From a bacterium (GTDB taxonomy: Bacteria; Bacillota; Bacilli; Lactobacillales; Streptococcaceae): DNA of 64,000 nt. The DNA lies in the NCBI GenBank assembly GCA_905221435.1, contig CAJNDD010000001.1, positions 124,001 to 188,000 of the forward strand. The letters run 5' to 3'. The notes beneath the pieces are model-generated. The model was not told the origin of the DNA, searched no databases, and worked only from the letters and a program-made list of their open reading frames with translations. The position numbers and the translations under genes were made by a program. Below are positions 48,336 through 57,589 of this stretch, piece after piece (the stretch's first letter is position 1; each line of letters opens with the position of its first letter).

Positions 48336-48916
48336 TAGAGATCTGCCTCCTTAAATACGACCTGACCATTTTCGAAACGATCCAAGCGAACCAGTGATAG
48401 GACTGGATACCCTGCTTTTTCAAGCAAATCACGACCATCCTGGAAAGATTTTTCAATCACGATACCAATCGCTTCAACTTTTGCTCCAGCTTGTTCGATG
48501 ATTTGGATCAAGCCTTTGGCCGCTTGGCCATTAGCAAGGAAATCGTCAATAATCAAGACCTTGTCCTCTGGTGAGAGGAATTTTCCAGCGATGGAAACGG
48601 TGCTGGTCACCTGCTTGGTAAAGGAGTAGACTTGGGCGGTTAAGATGCCTTCGTTCATGGTGATGTTTTTAGCTTTTTTGGCGAAAATCATGGGAACGTT
48701 TAAGGCTTCAGCTGTAAAAACGGCTGGGGCAATGCCTGACGCTTCAATTGTCACGACCTTGGTAATGCCAGCAGAAGCGAATTTTTCCGCAAATACCTTA
48801 CCAATTTCCCGCATCAAGCTAAAGTCAACTTGGTGGGTTAAAAAGGAATCCACCTTGAGGATGTTGTCACCCAAGATATGCCCATCTTTGAGGATGCGCT
48901 CTTCTAATAATTTCAT
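48335..48916 (-). CDS. xpt: Xanthine phosphoribosyltransferase
   Basis: Xpt converts xanthine and PRPP to XMP for purine salvage. The 193-residue protein has the PRPP-binding motif [20 protein letters not shown] (about residues 121-140) and [16 protein letters not shown] (about 55-70). AGGAGG precedes the ATG. It is cotranscribed with pbuX under guanine-type riboswitch control. Confidence 0.95.
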   Translation of the reverse strand: MKLLEERILKDGHILGDNILKVDSFLTHQVDFSLMREIGKVFAEKFASAGITKVVTIEASGIAPAVFTAEALNVPMIFAKKAKNITMNEGILTAQVYSFTKQVTSTVSIAGKFLSPEDKVLIIDDFLANGQAAKGLIQIIEQAGAKVEAIGIVIEKSFQDGRDLLEKAGYPVLSLVRLDRFENGQVVFKEADL

Positions 48917-48978
48917 AAGACCTCCTAAAGTCTAAAAGATGCTTCATTTGCTTGTTTAGAGTTTCTAGCAAGAAATAG

Positions 48979-49117
48979 AAAAAGGACCTACTTAATCCCC
49001 TAAGTAAGTCCCCAAAATAGGTATGGCCAAAACCATACCTTCAGCTGACATACTCATTGTTAGGTGTTCCGGCACCTTGTAGAAACGTCGTGCCAATTCA
49101 CGACATAAACAAGTAAA
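48979..49117 (-). promoter_or_regulatory. Purine (guanine-type) riboswitch controlling xpt-pbuX
   Basis: On the minus strand the aptamer (about 49117-49050) shows P2 GTCGTG/CACGAC with loop AATTGG, the junction GTTTCTAC, and P3 AGGTG/CACCT with loop CCGGAA; the GG and CC of the loops can kiss as in known purine riboswitches. The P3-P1 junction has AAC, fitting the C of guanine-type rather than the U of adenine-type aptamers. Downstream are a hairpin AGGTATGG...CCATACCT and a terminator formed by 11 pairs (49011-48984) followed by a T run. Confidence 0.88.
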
Positions 49118-49156
49118 ATGATATTCAATTTTAAATAGGCCGCTGCCAATGTTTTT

Positions 49157-49185
49157 ATTTTACACCAATTAGCTTTATAAATCAA
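49157..49185 (-). promoter_or_regulatory. xpt-pbuX promoter
   Basis: On the minus strand TTGATT (49185-49180), a 17-base spacer and TAAAAT (49162-49157) lie directly upstream of the riboswitch. Confidence 0.65.
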
Positions 49186-49224
49186 ATATTTTATTAGTAA
49201 ATAGATCATAAAAGCGAACGAACA

Positions 49225-49260
49225 AAAGGCTGCAATGCTAGATAGTATTGTAGCCTTTTA
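49225..49260 (-). terminator. Terminator after the VOC gene
   Basis: AAAAGGCTGCAATGCTA and TAGTATTGTAGCCTTTT pair with few mismatches across a tiny loop. It sits 5 bases beyond the VOC stop codon. Confidence 0.8.
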
Positions 49261-49265
49261 TTCTT

Positions 49266-49652
49266 CTATTCGCTAAATCTTAAAAAATAGCCATCTGGAT
49301 CCAAAACTGCAAATTCATGAGGATAGATATAATGATCTCCAACACGAAATTCTCTTTTGGTCAGCGAACGATGGATAGGATAGTCAGCTTCCAGCAGTTT
49401 TTGGTGGAGCTGAGGGATATCTTCAATGCCAAAGGAAATATTGACACCGCGCCCGAAAGGGTAGGTTAGTTGGGCTAATTCTTCTGTGCTGCCTTCTTCT
49501 AGCATAAGTTGGCAGTCTTCAAGCGAGAGGAAGAGAAATTTCTCCTCTGGACGCTCGTATTCGACAGAAAATCCCAGCAAGTCGCAGTAGAAGTGGCGTG
49601 ACTTTTCGAGGTCAGATACTACAAATTCAGGAATGACAGCTTGATAGTCCAT
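49266..49652 (-). CDS. VOC-family protein (glyoxalase/bleomycin resistance-like)
   Basis: The 128-residue protein has the vicinal-oxygen-chelate layout: IPEFVVSDLEKSRHFYCDLLGF (about residues 7-28) and EFAVLDPDGYFLRF (about 113-126). It resembles bleomycin-binding-type members; a resistance function is not shown by sequence. It is 11 bases downstream of exoA on the same strand. Confidence 0.82.
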   Translation of the reverse strand: MDYQAVIPEFVVSDLEKSRHFYCDLLGFSVEYERPEEKFLFLSLEDCQLMLEEGSTEELAQLTYPFGRGVNISFGIEDIPQLHQKLLEADYPIHRSLTKREFRVGDHYIYPHEFAVLDPDGYFLRFSE

Positions 49653-49663
49653 TAGCTTTCTCC

Positions 49664-50491
49664 TTAGAGTTCAATTTCCAATACAATCGGCGTATGGTCT
49701 TGACGCGCACCCGAGTCAATCATGTCAGACTTGGTCACCTGGTCAGCCACGCGGTTGCTAGTGAGCCAGTAGTCGATTCTCCAGCCTGTATTGTTGATTT
49801 TAGAAGTCTTGCTACGTTGTGCCCACCAAGTATAACGCTCTGGGACATCGCCGTGAAGATGACGGAAGGTGTCAGTAAATCCAGTTGCCAAAAGGTTGGT
49901 AAATCCAGCACGCTCCTCGTCTGTAAAACCAGGTGAACGGCGGTTGCTGGCAGGATTTGCAAGGTCGATTTCCTTGTGAGCTACGTTGTAGTCTCCAGTC
50001 GCAAGGACTGGTTTTTCTTTGTCTAGTTGCGCCAAATACTCAGCGTATTTGACATCCCAGACTTGACGTTCTTCCAAGCGTTTGAGACCGTCGCCAGCGT
50101 TTGGTGTGTATACTTGGGTCACGAAAAATGCATCAAATTCCAAGGTAATGATGCGACCTTCCAAATCCATGGTAGAAGGAGCACCGATTTCTGGGAAGCT
50201 GATCGTTGGTGTGAGTTCTTTCTTATAGAGGAACATGGTTCCAGCATAGCCTTTACGAGCAGGTTCTTGGGAAGAACGCCAAGTATTTTCATAGCCTGGG
50301 AAGAGTTCAGCCAAAATTTCCAAATGTTTCTTTGTAGGCCCTTTGGCAGAAAGCTTGGTTTCTTGGATAGCGATAATATCAGCGTTTTCTGCTTGCAAGG
50401 TCCGAAGGACAGCCTGAGAGAGCTGAGCACGGGCAGAATCACTGGTCAAAGCAGCGTTGAGAGAGTCAATATTCCATGAGATGAGTTTCAT
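49664..50491 (-). CDS. exoA: Exodeoxyribonuclease III family AP endonuclease
   Basis: The 275-residue protein has the ExoIII/AP endonuclease motifs: LISWNIDSLNAAL (residues 3-15), IIAIQETKLS (about 40), VYTPNAGDGLKRL (about 125), ATGDYNVAH (about 165) and TWWAQRS...GWRIDYWLTS...QDHTPIVLEI (about 220-273). It repairs abasic sites and acts as a 3' exonuclease. ATG 50491 is chosen because the family begins MKLISWN and a ribosome binding site (AAAAGGTAAC) precedes it. Confidence 0.94.
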   Translation of the reverse strand: MKLISWNIDSLNAALTSDSARAQLSQAVLRTLQAENADIIAIQETKLSAKGPTKKHLEILAELFPGYENTWRSSQEPARKGYAGTMFLYKKELTPTISFPEIGAPSTMDLEGRIITLEFDAFFVTQVYTPNAGDGLKRLEERQVWDVKYAEYLAQLDKEKPVLATGDYNVAHKEIDLANPASNRRSPGFTDEERAGFTNLLATGFTDTFRHLHGDVPERYTWWAQRSKTSKINNTGWRIDYWLTSNRVADQVTKSDMIDSGARQDHTPIVLEIEL

Positions 50492-50624
50492 AAAGTTACC
50501 TTTTTCATTCAGATTACAGACTATATTATACCAAAAAAAGACGCATTTCCCCAACGTATGGTTTGAAAAATCACCCTCTTTCGTTTATAATTAAGAATGA
50601 TTTTATGAAAGGGAGTGAAAATAC

Positions 50625-51080
50625 ATGAAATTCTATTCTTATGACTATGTACTCAGCCAAATCGGTCAGCAAAATGGTATCATGGTTGGCTTTGGAATTG
50701 TTCTATTAGCTGTGACAGTTTTTTTTGCTTTTAAGGCTTATCATGATAAAAAGGGGACCAAATTTCGTGAGTTGGTCATGATTTCAGCCTTGACCTTAGT
50801 AGCTCTGCTTTTGGTCAGTATCACGACATATCAAAACAATCAAGTTTCTAACAACAAATTTCAAACCTCACTTCATTTCATCGATCTTGTTTCCAAAGAA
50901 TTGGGAGTAGACAAGTCAGAGATCTATGTCAATACTTCTGCGGACACTGATGGCGCACTTATCAAGGTAGGTGATCGCTATTATCGTGCCTTGAACGGCA
51001 GTGAGCCAGACAAGTACCTGTTAGAGAAAGTCGAATTGTATAAAACAGATGCAATTGAACTGGTGGAGGTGAACAAATGA
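50625..51080 (+). CDS. DUF3290 membrane protein
   Basis: The 151-residue protein has two N-terminal membrane segments (IMVGFGIVLLAVTVFFAFKAY; LVMISALTLVALLLVSITTY) and an extracytoplasmic domain (about residues 70-151), as in DUF3290 proteins. It always accompanies DUF421 proteins in lactic acid bacteria. Its stop overlaps the next start (ATGA). The function is unknown. Confidence 0.82.
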   Translation: MKFYSYDYVLSQIGQQNGIMVGFGIVLLAVTVFFAFKAYHDKKGTKFRELVMISALTLVALLLVSITTYQNNQVSNNKFQTSLHFIDLVSKELGVDKSEIYVNTSADTDGALIKVGDRYYRALNGSEPDKYLLEKVELYKTDAIELVEVNK

Positions 51081-51712
51081 CACTCAATTATATGGAAATT
51101 TTAATTAAACTAGCCTTGGGTCTCTTTTCTCTGGTTTTCGTGATTAATGTGACAGGAAAGGGCAACCTGGCGCCTAACTCAGCAATAGATCAAATTCAGA
51201 ACTATGTACTAGGGGGTATCATCGGTGGGGTGATTTACAATAGCTCTATCAGTATCCTGCAGTATGCAGTTATCCTGATTATGTGGACCATTCTGGTCTT
51301 GACTCTCAAATGGCTCAACAACAATGTTCACTTTGTGAAACGTTTGATTGATGGGAAGCCAACCCTGCTCATCAAAAATGGGAAGATTGATCCAGAAGCT
51401 TGCCGTTCGGTTGGTTTATCAGCAGCGGATGTAGCTCTTAAGCTCCGTAGCCAGGGAATTTTCCAAATGAAACAAGTCAAACGCGCTATGCAGGAGCAGA
51501 ACGGTCAACTCATCGTAGTTCAAATGGGAGATGAGAATCCCAAGTATCCTGTTGTCACAGACGGTGTTATCCAAGTTGAAATTTTGGAGACCATTGGTCG
51601 GAGCGAAGAATGGTTGCTTGATAACCTCAGCAAACAAGGGTATGACAATGTGGCCAATATCTTTATCGCTGAGTATGACAAGGGTGTCGTCTCAGTCGTA
51701 ACTTATGAATAA
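51077..51712 (+). CDS. DUF421 (YetF-like) membrane protein
   Basis: The 211-residue protein has three membrane segments (to about residue 85) and a cytoplasmic DUF421 domain (GKPTLLIKNGKIDPEACRSVGLS onward). The family is widespread in Firmicutes, including spore-associated YetF-type proteins, and its role is not settled. It is coupled to the DUF3290 gene. Confidence 0.85.
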   Translation: MTLNYMEILIKLALGLFSLVFVINVTGKGNLAPNSAIDQIQNYVLGGIIGGVIYNSSISILQYAVILIMWTILVLTLKWLNNNVHFVKRLIDGKPTLLIKNGKIDPEACRSVGLSAADVALKLRSQGIFQMKQVKRAMQEQNGQLIVVQMGDENPKYPVVTDGVIQVEILETIGRSEEWLLDNLSKQGYDNVANIFIAEYDKGVVSVVTYE

Positions 51713-51730
51713 GAAAAACCTGGGGTCTTG

Positions 51731-51880
51731 TACTCTTCAAAAATCAAATTCAAACTGCGTCAACGTCGCCTTGCCGTATGTAGGTTACTGACTTCGTCAG
51801 TTCTATCTACAACCTCAAAGCAGTGCTTTGAGCAGCCTGCGGCTAGTTTCCTAGTTTGCTCTTTGATTTTCATTGAGTCT
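51731..51880 (+). repeat. RUP-like repeat, copy 1 (about 150 bp)
   Basis: It begins TACTCTTCAAAAATCAAA and ends TTTGATTTTCATTGAGTCT, which form imperfect terminal inverted repeats. Inside are AACCTCAAAGCAGTGCTTTG, TGACTTCGTCA and CTGCGGCTAG segments typical of pneumococcal RUP elements, non-autonomous relatives of IS630-Spn1. It lies just upstream of the first ABC exporter gene. Confidence 0.75.
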
Positions 51881-51918
51881 TGGCCTCAGGTTTCCATTTG
51901 CAATCAGAAAGGGATTTT

Positions 51919-53664
51919 ATGTCCATTATTCAAAAACTCTGGTGGTTTTTCAAGTTGGAAAAGCGCCGTTATTTAGTCGGGATTGTGGCCTTGGTCTTGG
52001 TTTCCGTCCTCAATCTCATTCCTCCCATGGTTATGGGGCGGGTGATTGACGCCATTACGTCGGGGCAACTAACCCAGCAGGCCCTCCTTCTTAATCTATT
52101 TTATCTGCTGCTGGCAGCCTTTGGGATGTACTATCTGCGCTATGTTTGGCGCATGTATATCCTTGGAACTTCCTACCGTCTGGGGCAGATCATGCGGTCT
52201 CGCTTGTTTGAGCATTTTACCAAGATGTCGCCAGCCTTTTATCAGACCTATCGGACGGGGGACTTGATGGCACACGCCACCAATGATATCAATGCTTTAA
52301 CTCGTCTCGCAGGTGGAGGTGTTATGTCTGCGGTGGATGCCTCTATCACGGCTTTGGTGACTTTGCTGACCATGCTTTTTAGCATCTCATGGCAAATGAC
52401 CTTGGTTGCCATTCTCCCCCTACCTTTCATGGCCTATGCGACTAGTCGTCTTGGGAGAAAGACTCATAAGGCCTTTGGCCAATCCCAAGCTGCCTTTTCC
52501 GAACTCAATAACAAGGTGCAGGAGTCTGTATCAGGTATCAAAGTGAGCAAGTCTTTCGGTTATCAGGCTGATGAGCTTGAGTCCTTTCAAGCAGTCAATG
52601 AATTGACCTTCCAAAAGAACCTGCAAACCATGAAATATGATAGTCTCTTTGACCCCATGGTTCTCTTGTTTGTTGGTTCGTCCTATGTCTTAACTCTTTT
52701 GGTCGGTTCCTTGATGGTTCAGGAGGGGCAAATCACGGTTGGAAATCTGGTTACTTTTATCAGCTACTTGGATATGCTGGTCTGGCCTCTTATGGCCATT
52801 GGTTTCCTCTTTAATATTACTCAGCGAGGGAAGGTGTCCTACCAGCGGATTGAAAATCTTTTGTCTCAGGAATCACCTGTAAAAGACCCTGAATGTCCTC
52901 TGGATAGTATTGAAAACGGATGTTTGGAGTATGCCATTGACAGTTTTGCCTTTGAAAATGAGGAGACACTGACGGATATTCACTTTAGTTTAGAAAAAGG
53001 GCAAACTCTGGGCTTAGTCGGGCAGACAGGCTCTGGGAAAACATCCTTGATTAAACTTCTCTTGCGAGAATACGATGTGGATAAGGGAGCTATTTACCTA
53101 AACGGTCACGATATTCGGAATTATCGTCTGACAGACCTTCGTAGCCTCATGGGCTATGTCCCTCAGGACCAGTTCCTCTTTGCGACTTCGATTTTAGACA
53201 ATATCCGCTTTGGCAATCCTAACTTGCCCCTTTCAGCAGTCGAGGAAGCGACTAAGCTAGCTCAAGTTTACCAAGATATTGTAGACATGCCTCAGGGCTT
53301 TGATACAGTTATCGGTGAAAAAGGAGTCAGTCTTTCTGGTGGGCAAAAGCAGCGTCTGGCAATGAGTAGGGCTATGATTTTAGACCCTGATATTTTGATT
53401 CTAGATGATTCCTTGTCCGCCGTGGATGCCAAAACGGAGTATGCCATCATCGACAATCTCAAGGAGACGCGGAAGGATAAGACAACCATTATCACAGCCC
53501 ATCGTCTCAGTGCAGTTGTACATGCGGATTTGATTTTAGTTCTGCAAAATGGCCAAATCATCGAACGGGGTACGCACGAAGACCTGCTAGCTTTAGATGG
53601 CTGGTATGCCCAAACCTACCAGTCTCAGCAGTTGGAAATGAAAGGAGAAGAAGATGCAGAATAA
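51919..53664 (+). CDS. Heterodimeric ABC exporter, subunit 1 (degenerate catalytic site)
   Basis: The 581-residue half-transporter has six membrane segments (about 15-320) and an ATPase with Walker A GQTGSGKTS (about 370), canonical signature LSGGQKQR (about 474) and Walker B ILILDDSLSAVD, where the catalytic Glu is replaced by Asp. This is the degenerate-site pattern of heterodimeric exporters such as LmrCD and TM287/288. ATG 51919 follows GAAAGGG; the longer frame starts in the RUP repeat. It overlaps subunit 2 by 11 bases. A multidrug role is inferred from the family. Confidence 0.87.
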   Translation: MSIIQKLWWFFKLEKRRYLVGIVALVLVSVLNLIPPMVMGRVIDAITSGQLTQQALLLNLFYLLLAAFGMYYLRYVWRMYILGTSYRLGQIMRSRLFEHFTKMSPAFYQTYRTGDLMAHATNDINALTRLAGGGVMSAVDASITALVTLLTMLFSISWQMTLVAILPLPFMAYATSRLGRKTHKAFGQSQAAFSELNNKVQESVSGIKVSKSFGYQADELESFQAVNELTFQKNLQTMKYDSLFDPMVLLFVGSSYVLTLLVGSLMVQEGQITVGNLVTFISYLDMLVWPLMAIGFLFNITQRGKVSYQRIENLLSQESPVKDPECPLDSIENGCLEYAIDSFAFENEETLTDIHFSLEKGQTLGLVGQTGSGKTSLIKLLLREYDVDKGAIYLNGHDIRNYRLTDLRSLMGYVPQDQFLFATSILDNIRFGNPNLPLSAVEEATKLAQVYQDIVDMPQGFDTVIGEKGVSLSGGQKQRLAMSRAMILDPDILILDDSLSAVDAKTEYAIIDNLKETRKDKTTIITAHRLSAVVHADLILVLQNGQIIERGTHEDLLALDGWYAQTYQSQQLEMKGEEDAE

Positions 53665-55396
53665 GAAAGAACAATGGGCTGTATTGAAGCGCTTGATGTC
53701 CTATCTTAAGCCCTATGGACTCCTGACCTTTTTGGCACTCAGTTTTCTCCTAGCGACTACGGTCATTAAAAGTGTCATTCCCCTTGTGGCCTCCCACTTT
53801 ATCGACCAGTATCTCAGTAATCTTAACCAAATCGCTGTTACCGTTTTGCTGGCCTACTATGGCCTCTATATCCTGCAAACTCTGGTTCAGTATGTCGGCA
53901 ATCTTCTCTTTGCGCGGGTGTCCTACAGTATTGTCAGAGATATTCGTCGCGATGCCTTTGCCAATATGGAAAAACTCGGCATGTCTTATTTTGACAAGAC
54001 GCCAGCCGGTTCCATTGTCTCTCGTTTGACAAATGATACTGAGACCATCAGTGATATGTTTTCAGGGATTTTATCCAGCTTTATTTCAGCCGTTTTCATC
54101 TTTCTGACAACTCTGTATACCATGTTGGTGCTGGATTTTCGTTTGACAGCTTTAGTCTTGCTCTTTCTTCCCTTGATTTTCCTGTTGGTCAATCTCTATC
54201 GGAAAAAGTCAGTGAAAATCATCGAGAAAACCAGAAGTCTCTTGTCTGATATCAATAGTAAGCTGGCAGAGAATATCGAGGGAATCAGAATTATCCAGGC
54301 CTTTAATCAAGAAAAGCGCCTGCAGGCAGAATTTGATGAGATTAACCAAGAACACTTGGTCTATGCCAACCGTTCTGTAGCCTTGGATGCCCTCTTTTTG
54401 AGACCGGCCATGAGTTTGCTGAAACTCCTAGGCTACACAGTTTTGATGGCCTACTTTGGTTACCGTGGTCTTTCTATCGGGATAACGGCCGGAACTATGT
54501 ATGCCTTTATCCAGTACATCAACCGCCTTTTTGATCCCCTGATTGAGGTGACGCAAAACTTTTCAACCCTTCAAACGTCCATGGTGTCTGCGGGCCGTGT
54601 CTTTGCCTTGATTGACGAGACGACCTATGAGCCTCTTCAAAAAGATGTGCAAGCCAAAATCAAAGAGGGCAATATCCGTTTTGAACATGTCTGTTTCTCA
54701 TATGATGGCAAGTACCAGATTCTGGATGATATTTCCTTTTCGGTTAAGAAGGGAGAAACCATTGCCTTTGTAGGTCATACAGGTTCAGGGAAATCTTCCA
54801 TTATCAATGTCCTCATGCGTTTTTATGAATTTCAGTCAGGCCGCGTTCTCTTGGATGGTGTGGATATTAGAGACTACAGTCAGGAAGAACTGAGAAAGAA
54901 TATCGGATTGGTCTTACAGGATCCCTTCCTCTATCATGGAACCATCAAGTCCAATATAGCCATGTACCAAGATCTTAGTGATGAAGAGGTCCAGGCTGCG
55001 GCTGCCTTTGTCGATGCAGATTCCTTTATTCAGGACCTTCCTTTGGGCTATGATGCACCTGTGTCTGAGCGTGGCTCGAGCTTTTCTACTGGACAGCGTC
55101 AGCTTCTTGCCTTTGCTAGAACAGTCGCCAGTCAGCCTAAAATCTTGATTTTGGATGAAGCGACAGCCAATATTGACTCTGAAACAGAAAGTTTGGTTCA
55201 AGATTCCCTAGCCAAGATGAGACAGGGGCGGACGACCATTGCTATTGCCCACCGCCTTTCGACCATCCAAGACGCCAACTGCATTTATGTCTTGGACAAG
55301 GGGCGCATCATTGAGAGTGGAACCCATGAGGAACTCTTGGCCTTGGGAGGAACCTATCACAAGATGTATAGCTTGCAGGCTGGAGCTATGTCCTAA
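53654..55396 (+). CDS. Heterodimeric ABC exporter, subunit 2 (catalytic site intact)
   Basis: The 580-residue partner has six membrane segments and an ATPase with Walker A GHTGSGKSS (about 376), a non-canonical signature FSTGQRQ (about 477) and a full Walker B ILILDEATANID. Its Walker motifs pair with the canonical signature of subunit 1 to form the active site; its altered signature pairs with the Asp-containing Walker B of subunit 1. The start lies inside the end of subunit 1. Confidence 0.88.
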   Translation: MQNKKEQWAVLKRLMSYLKPYGLLTFLALSFLLATTVIKSVIPLVASHFIDQYLSNLNQIAVTVLLAYYGLYILQTLVQYVGNLLFARVSYSIVRDIRRDAFANMEKLGMSYFDKTPAGSIVSRLTNDTETISDMFSGILSSFISAVFIFLTTLYTMLVLDFRLTALVLLFLPLIFLLVNLYRKKSVKIIEKTRSLLSDINSKLAENIEGIRIIQAFNQEKRLQAEFDEINQEHLVYANRSVALDALFLRPAMSLLKLLGYTVLMAYFGYRGLSIGITAGTMYAFIQYINRLFDPLIEVTQNFSTLQTSMVSAGRVFALIDETTYEPLQKDVQAKIKEGNIRFEHVCFSYDGKYQILDDISFSVKKGETIAFVGHTGSGKSSIINVLMRFYEFQSGRVLLDGVDIRDYSQEELRKNIGLVLQDPFLYHGTIKSNIAMYQDLSDEEVQAAAAFVDADSFIQDLPLGYDAPVSERGSSFSTGQRQLLAFARTVASQPKILILDEATANIDSETESLVQDSLAKMRQGRTTIAIAHRLSTIQDANCIYVLDKGRIIESGTHEELLALGGTYHKMYSLQAGAMS

Positions 55397-55472
55397 TACT
55401 CTTTGGAAATCTCTTCAAACCATGTCAGCTTTATCTGCAACCTCAAAGCTGTACTTTGATTTTCATTGAGCA
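55397..55472 (+). repeat. RUP-like repeat, copy 2 (about 76 bp, internally deleted)
   Basis: It begins TACTCTTTGGAAATCTC directly after the subunit 2 stop codon and ends TTTGATTTTCATTGAGCA. It shares the ends and the AACCTCAAAG core with copy 1 but lacks the central half. Confidence 0.7.
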
Positions 55473-55579
55473 CCAGAAGGAAATCCTTCAAATTACAGAT
55501 TTCTTGCACCGCCTTTTCCATTTTGTGGTATAATGAAAAATGTTGACAAATAGTATAATAAAAACAAAGGAGAAACAGC

Positions 55580-56272
55580 ATGCTGAAATGGGAAGACTTG
55601 CCTGTGGAAATGCAATCAAGCGAGGTTGAGTCCTACTACCAGCTTGTCTCTAAAAGGAAGGGTTCGCTGATTTTCAAGCGTTGCTTGGACTGTGTTCTGG
55701 CCCTGTTTTTGCTACTTTTGACTTCTCCCATCTTTCTTATCTTGAGTATTTGGATCAAGTTGGATAGCAAGGGACCTGTCATTTACAAGCAAGAGCGCGT
55801 GACCCAGTACAACCGTCCGTTCAAGATTTGGAAGTTCCGTACTATGGTAACGGATGCGGATAAAAAAGGAAGTCTGGTGACTTCAGCTAACGACAGCCGC
55901 ATTACCAAAGTGGGAAATTTCATTCGTCGTGTGCGCTTGGATGAACTGCCTCAGCTGGTCAATGTCCTTAAAGGAGAAATGTCTTTTGTCGGCACGCGAC
56001 CTGAAGTGCCACGTTACACCGAGCAGTATAGCCCTGAAATGATGGCGACCTTGCTCTTGCCAGCAGGAATCACCTCTCCAGCCAGCATCAACTACAAGGA
56101 TGAGGATACTATCATCAGTCAAATGACGGAGAAAGGTCTGTCAGTTGACCAAGCCTATGTAGAGCATGTCCTTCCTGAAAAGATGCGCTATAATCTCGCC
56201 TATCTCCGAGAGTTTAGTTTCCTTGGAGACATCAAAATCATGTTTCAAACCGTGTTTGAAGTGCTAAAATAA
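55580..56272 (+). CDS. Initiating sugar transferase (PF02397 type)
   Basis: The 230-residue protein has one long membrane segment (LDCVLALFLLLLTSPIFLILSIWIKL, about residues 36-61) and the polyprenyl-phosphate glycosyl-1-phosphate transferase core (PVIYKQERVTQYNRPFKIWKFRTM, about 70-93; RVRLDELPQLVNVLKGEMSFVGTRPE, about 118-143). It starts lipid-linked sugar assembly. With the next aminotransferase it matches the pneumococcal pair proposed to start teichoic acid repeats with AATGal. TATAAT (55529-55534) and AAAGGAG lie upstream. Confidence 0.85.
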   Translation: MLKWEDLPVEMQSSEVESYYQLVSKRKGSLIFKRCLDCVLALFLLLLTSPIFLILSIWIKLDSKGPVIYKQERVTQYNRPFKIWKFRTMVTDADKKGSLVTSANDSRITKVGNFIRRVRLDELPQLVNVLKGEMSFVGTRPEVPRYTEQYSPEMMATLLLPAGITSPASINYKDEDTIISQMTEKGLSVDQAYVEHVLPEKMRYNLAYLREFSFLGDIKIMFQTVFEVLK

Positions 56273-56314
56273 AGTAGTCATGAGAAAATGAGTACAGATA
56301 AAAGGAGCAAATCA

Positions 56315-57544
56315 ATGCCAAATTACAATATTCCATTTTCACCACCCGATATTACCGAAGCTGAAATTGCCGAAGTAGCGGATACCCTTCGTTCTGGTTG
56401 GATCACAACAGGTCCTAAGACAAAAGAACTGGAGCGTCGCTTGTCCCAATACACACAGACACCTAAGACTGTCTGCCTCAACTCTGCGACTGCGGCTCTT
56501 GAGTTGATTTTACGTGTTTTGGAAGTGGGACCAGGTGATGAAGTCATCGTTCCAGCTATGACCTATACAGCTTCATGTAGTGTCATCACTCACGTAGGAG
56601 CGACACCTGTCATGGTGGATATTCAAGCAGATACGTTTGAGATGGACTATGACCTTCTTGAGCAAGCTATTACTGAAAAGACTAAGGTGATTATTCCGGT
56701 TGAGCTTGCAGGAATTGTTTGCGACTATGACCGTTTGTTCCAAGTTGTGGAGAAGAAACGTGATCTCTTTACTGCTTCAAGTAAGTGGCAAAAAGCCTTT
56801 AACCGTATCGTGATTGTCTCTGATAGTGCCCATGCTTTGGGATCGACCTATAAAGGGCAACCAGCTGGTTCGATCGCTGACTTTACTTCCTTCTCATTCC
56901 ATGCCGTTAAGAACTTTACAACGGCTGAGGGAGGAAGTGCGACTTGGAAGGCCAATCCAGCTATTGACGATGAAGAGATGTACAAGGAATTCCAAATCCT
57001 TTCCCTTCATGGTCAAACAAAGGATGCCCTTGCCAAGATGCAACTGGGTTCATGGGAATACGATATCGTTACACCAGCCTACAAGTGCAATATGACCGAT
57101 ATCATGGCTTCGATTGGTTTGGTACAATTGGACCGTTACCCTGGGTTGCTACAACGTCGTAAGGACATCGTGGATCGTTATGATCGTGGTTTTGCGGGTA
57201 CTCGTATTCACCCACTGGCACACAAGACTGATACTGTCGAATCTTCACGCCACCTCTACATCACCCATGTAGAAGGTGCTAGCCTAGAAGAGCGTAACCA
57301 AATCATCCAAGAATTGGCCAAAGCAGGAATTGCAAGTAATGTACACTACAAGCCGCTTCCTCTCTTGACAGCCTATAAGAATCTTGGTTTTGATATGGCA
57401 GATTATCCAAGAGCCTATGCCTTCTTTGAAAATGAAATTACGCTTCCTCTTCATACAAAATTAAGCGATGAAGAAGTTGATTACATCGTTAAGACTTTGG
57501 TGAGAATTTCCGAAGAAATCCTCGGTTCTGGAAAAAAATCATAA
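56315..57544 (+). CDS. DegT/DnrJ/EryC1/StrS-family sugar aminotransferase
   Basis: The 409-residue PLP enzyme has the family motifs NSATAALELILR (about residues 57-68), VIVPAMTYTASCS (about 77-89) and the Schiff-base lysine in FSFHAVKNFTTAEGG (about 198-212). It transfers an amino group to a nucleotide keto-sugar; AATGal synthesis for teichoic acid is the likely role given the upstream transferase. ATG 56315 follows AAAGGAG; the longer frame from 56288 does not. Confidence 0.85.
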   Translation: MPNYNIPFSPPDITEAEIAEVADTLRSGWITTGPKTKELERRLSQYTQTPKTVCLNSATAALELILRVLEVGPGDEVIVPAMTYTASCSVITHVGATPVMVDIQADTFEMDYDLLEQAITEKTKVIIPVELAGIVCDYDRLFQVVEKKRDLFTASSKWQKAFNRIVIVSDSAHALGSTYKGQPAGSIADFTSFSFHAVKNFTTAEGGSATWKANPAIDDEEMYKEFQILSLHGQTKDALAKMQLGSWEYDIVTPAYKCNMTDIMASIGLVQLDRYPGLLQRRKDIVDRYDRGFAGTRIHPLAHKTDTVESSRHLYITHVEGASLEERNQIIQELAKAGIASNVHYKPLPLLTAYKNLGFDMADYPRAYAFFENEITLPLHTKLSDEEVDYIVKTLVRISEEILGSGKKS

Positions 57545-57551
57545 AAAAATC

Positions 57552-57580
57552 TTGACAAAAAGCGGACAATAGCATATAAT
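57552..57580 (+). promoter_or_regulatory. Promoter of the tryptophan locus
   Basis: TTGACA (57552-57557), a 17-base spacer and TATAAT (57575-57580): a consensus promoter directly before T-box 1. Confidence 0.9.
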
Positions 57581-57589
57581 ATTCTCAAC

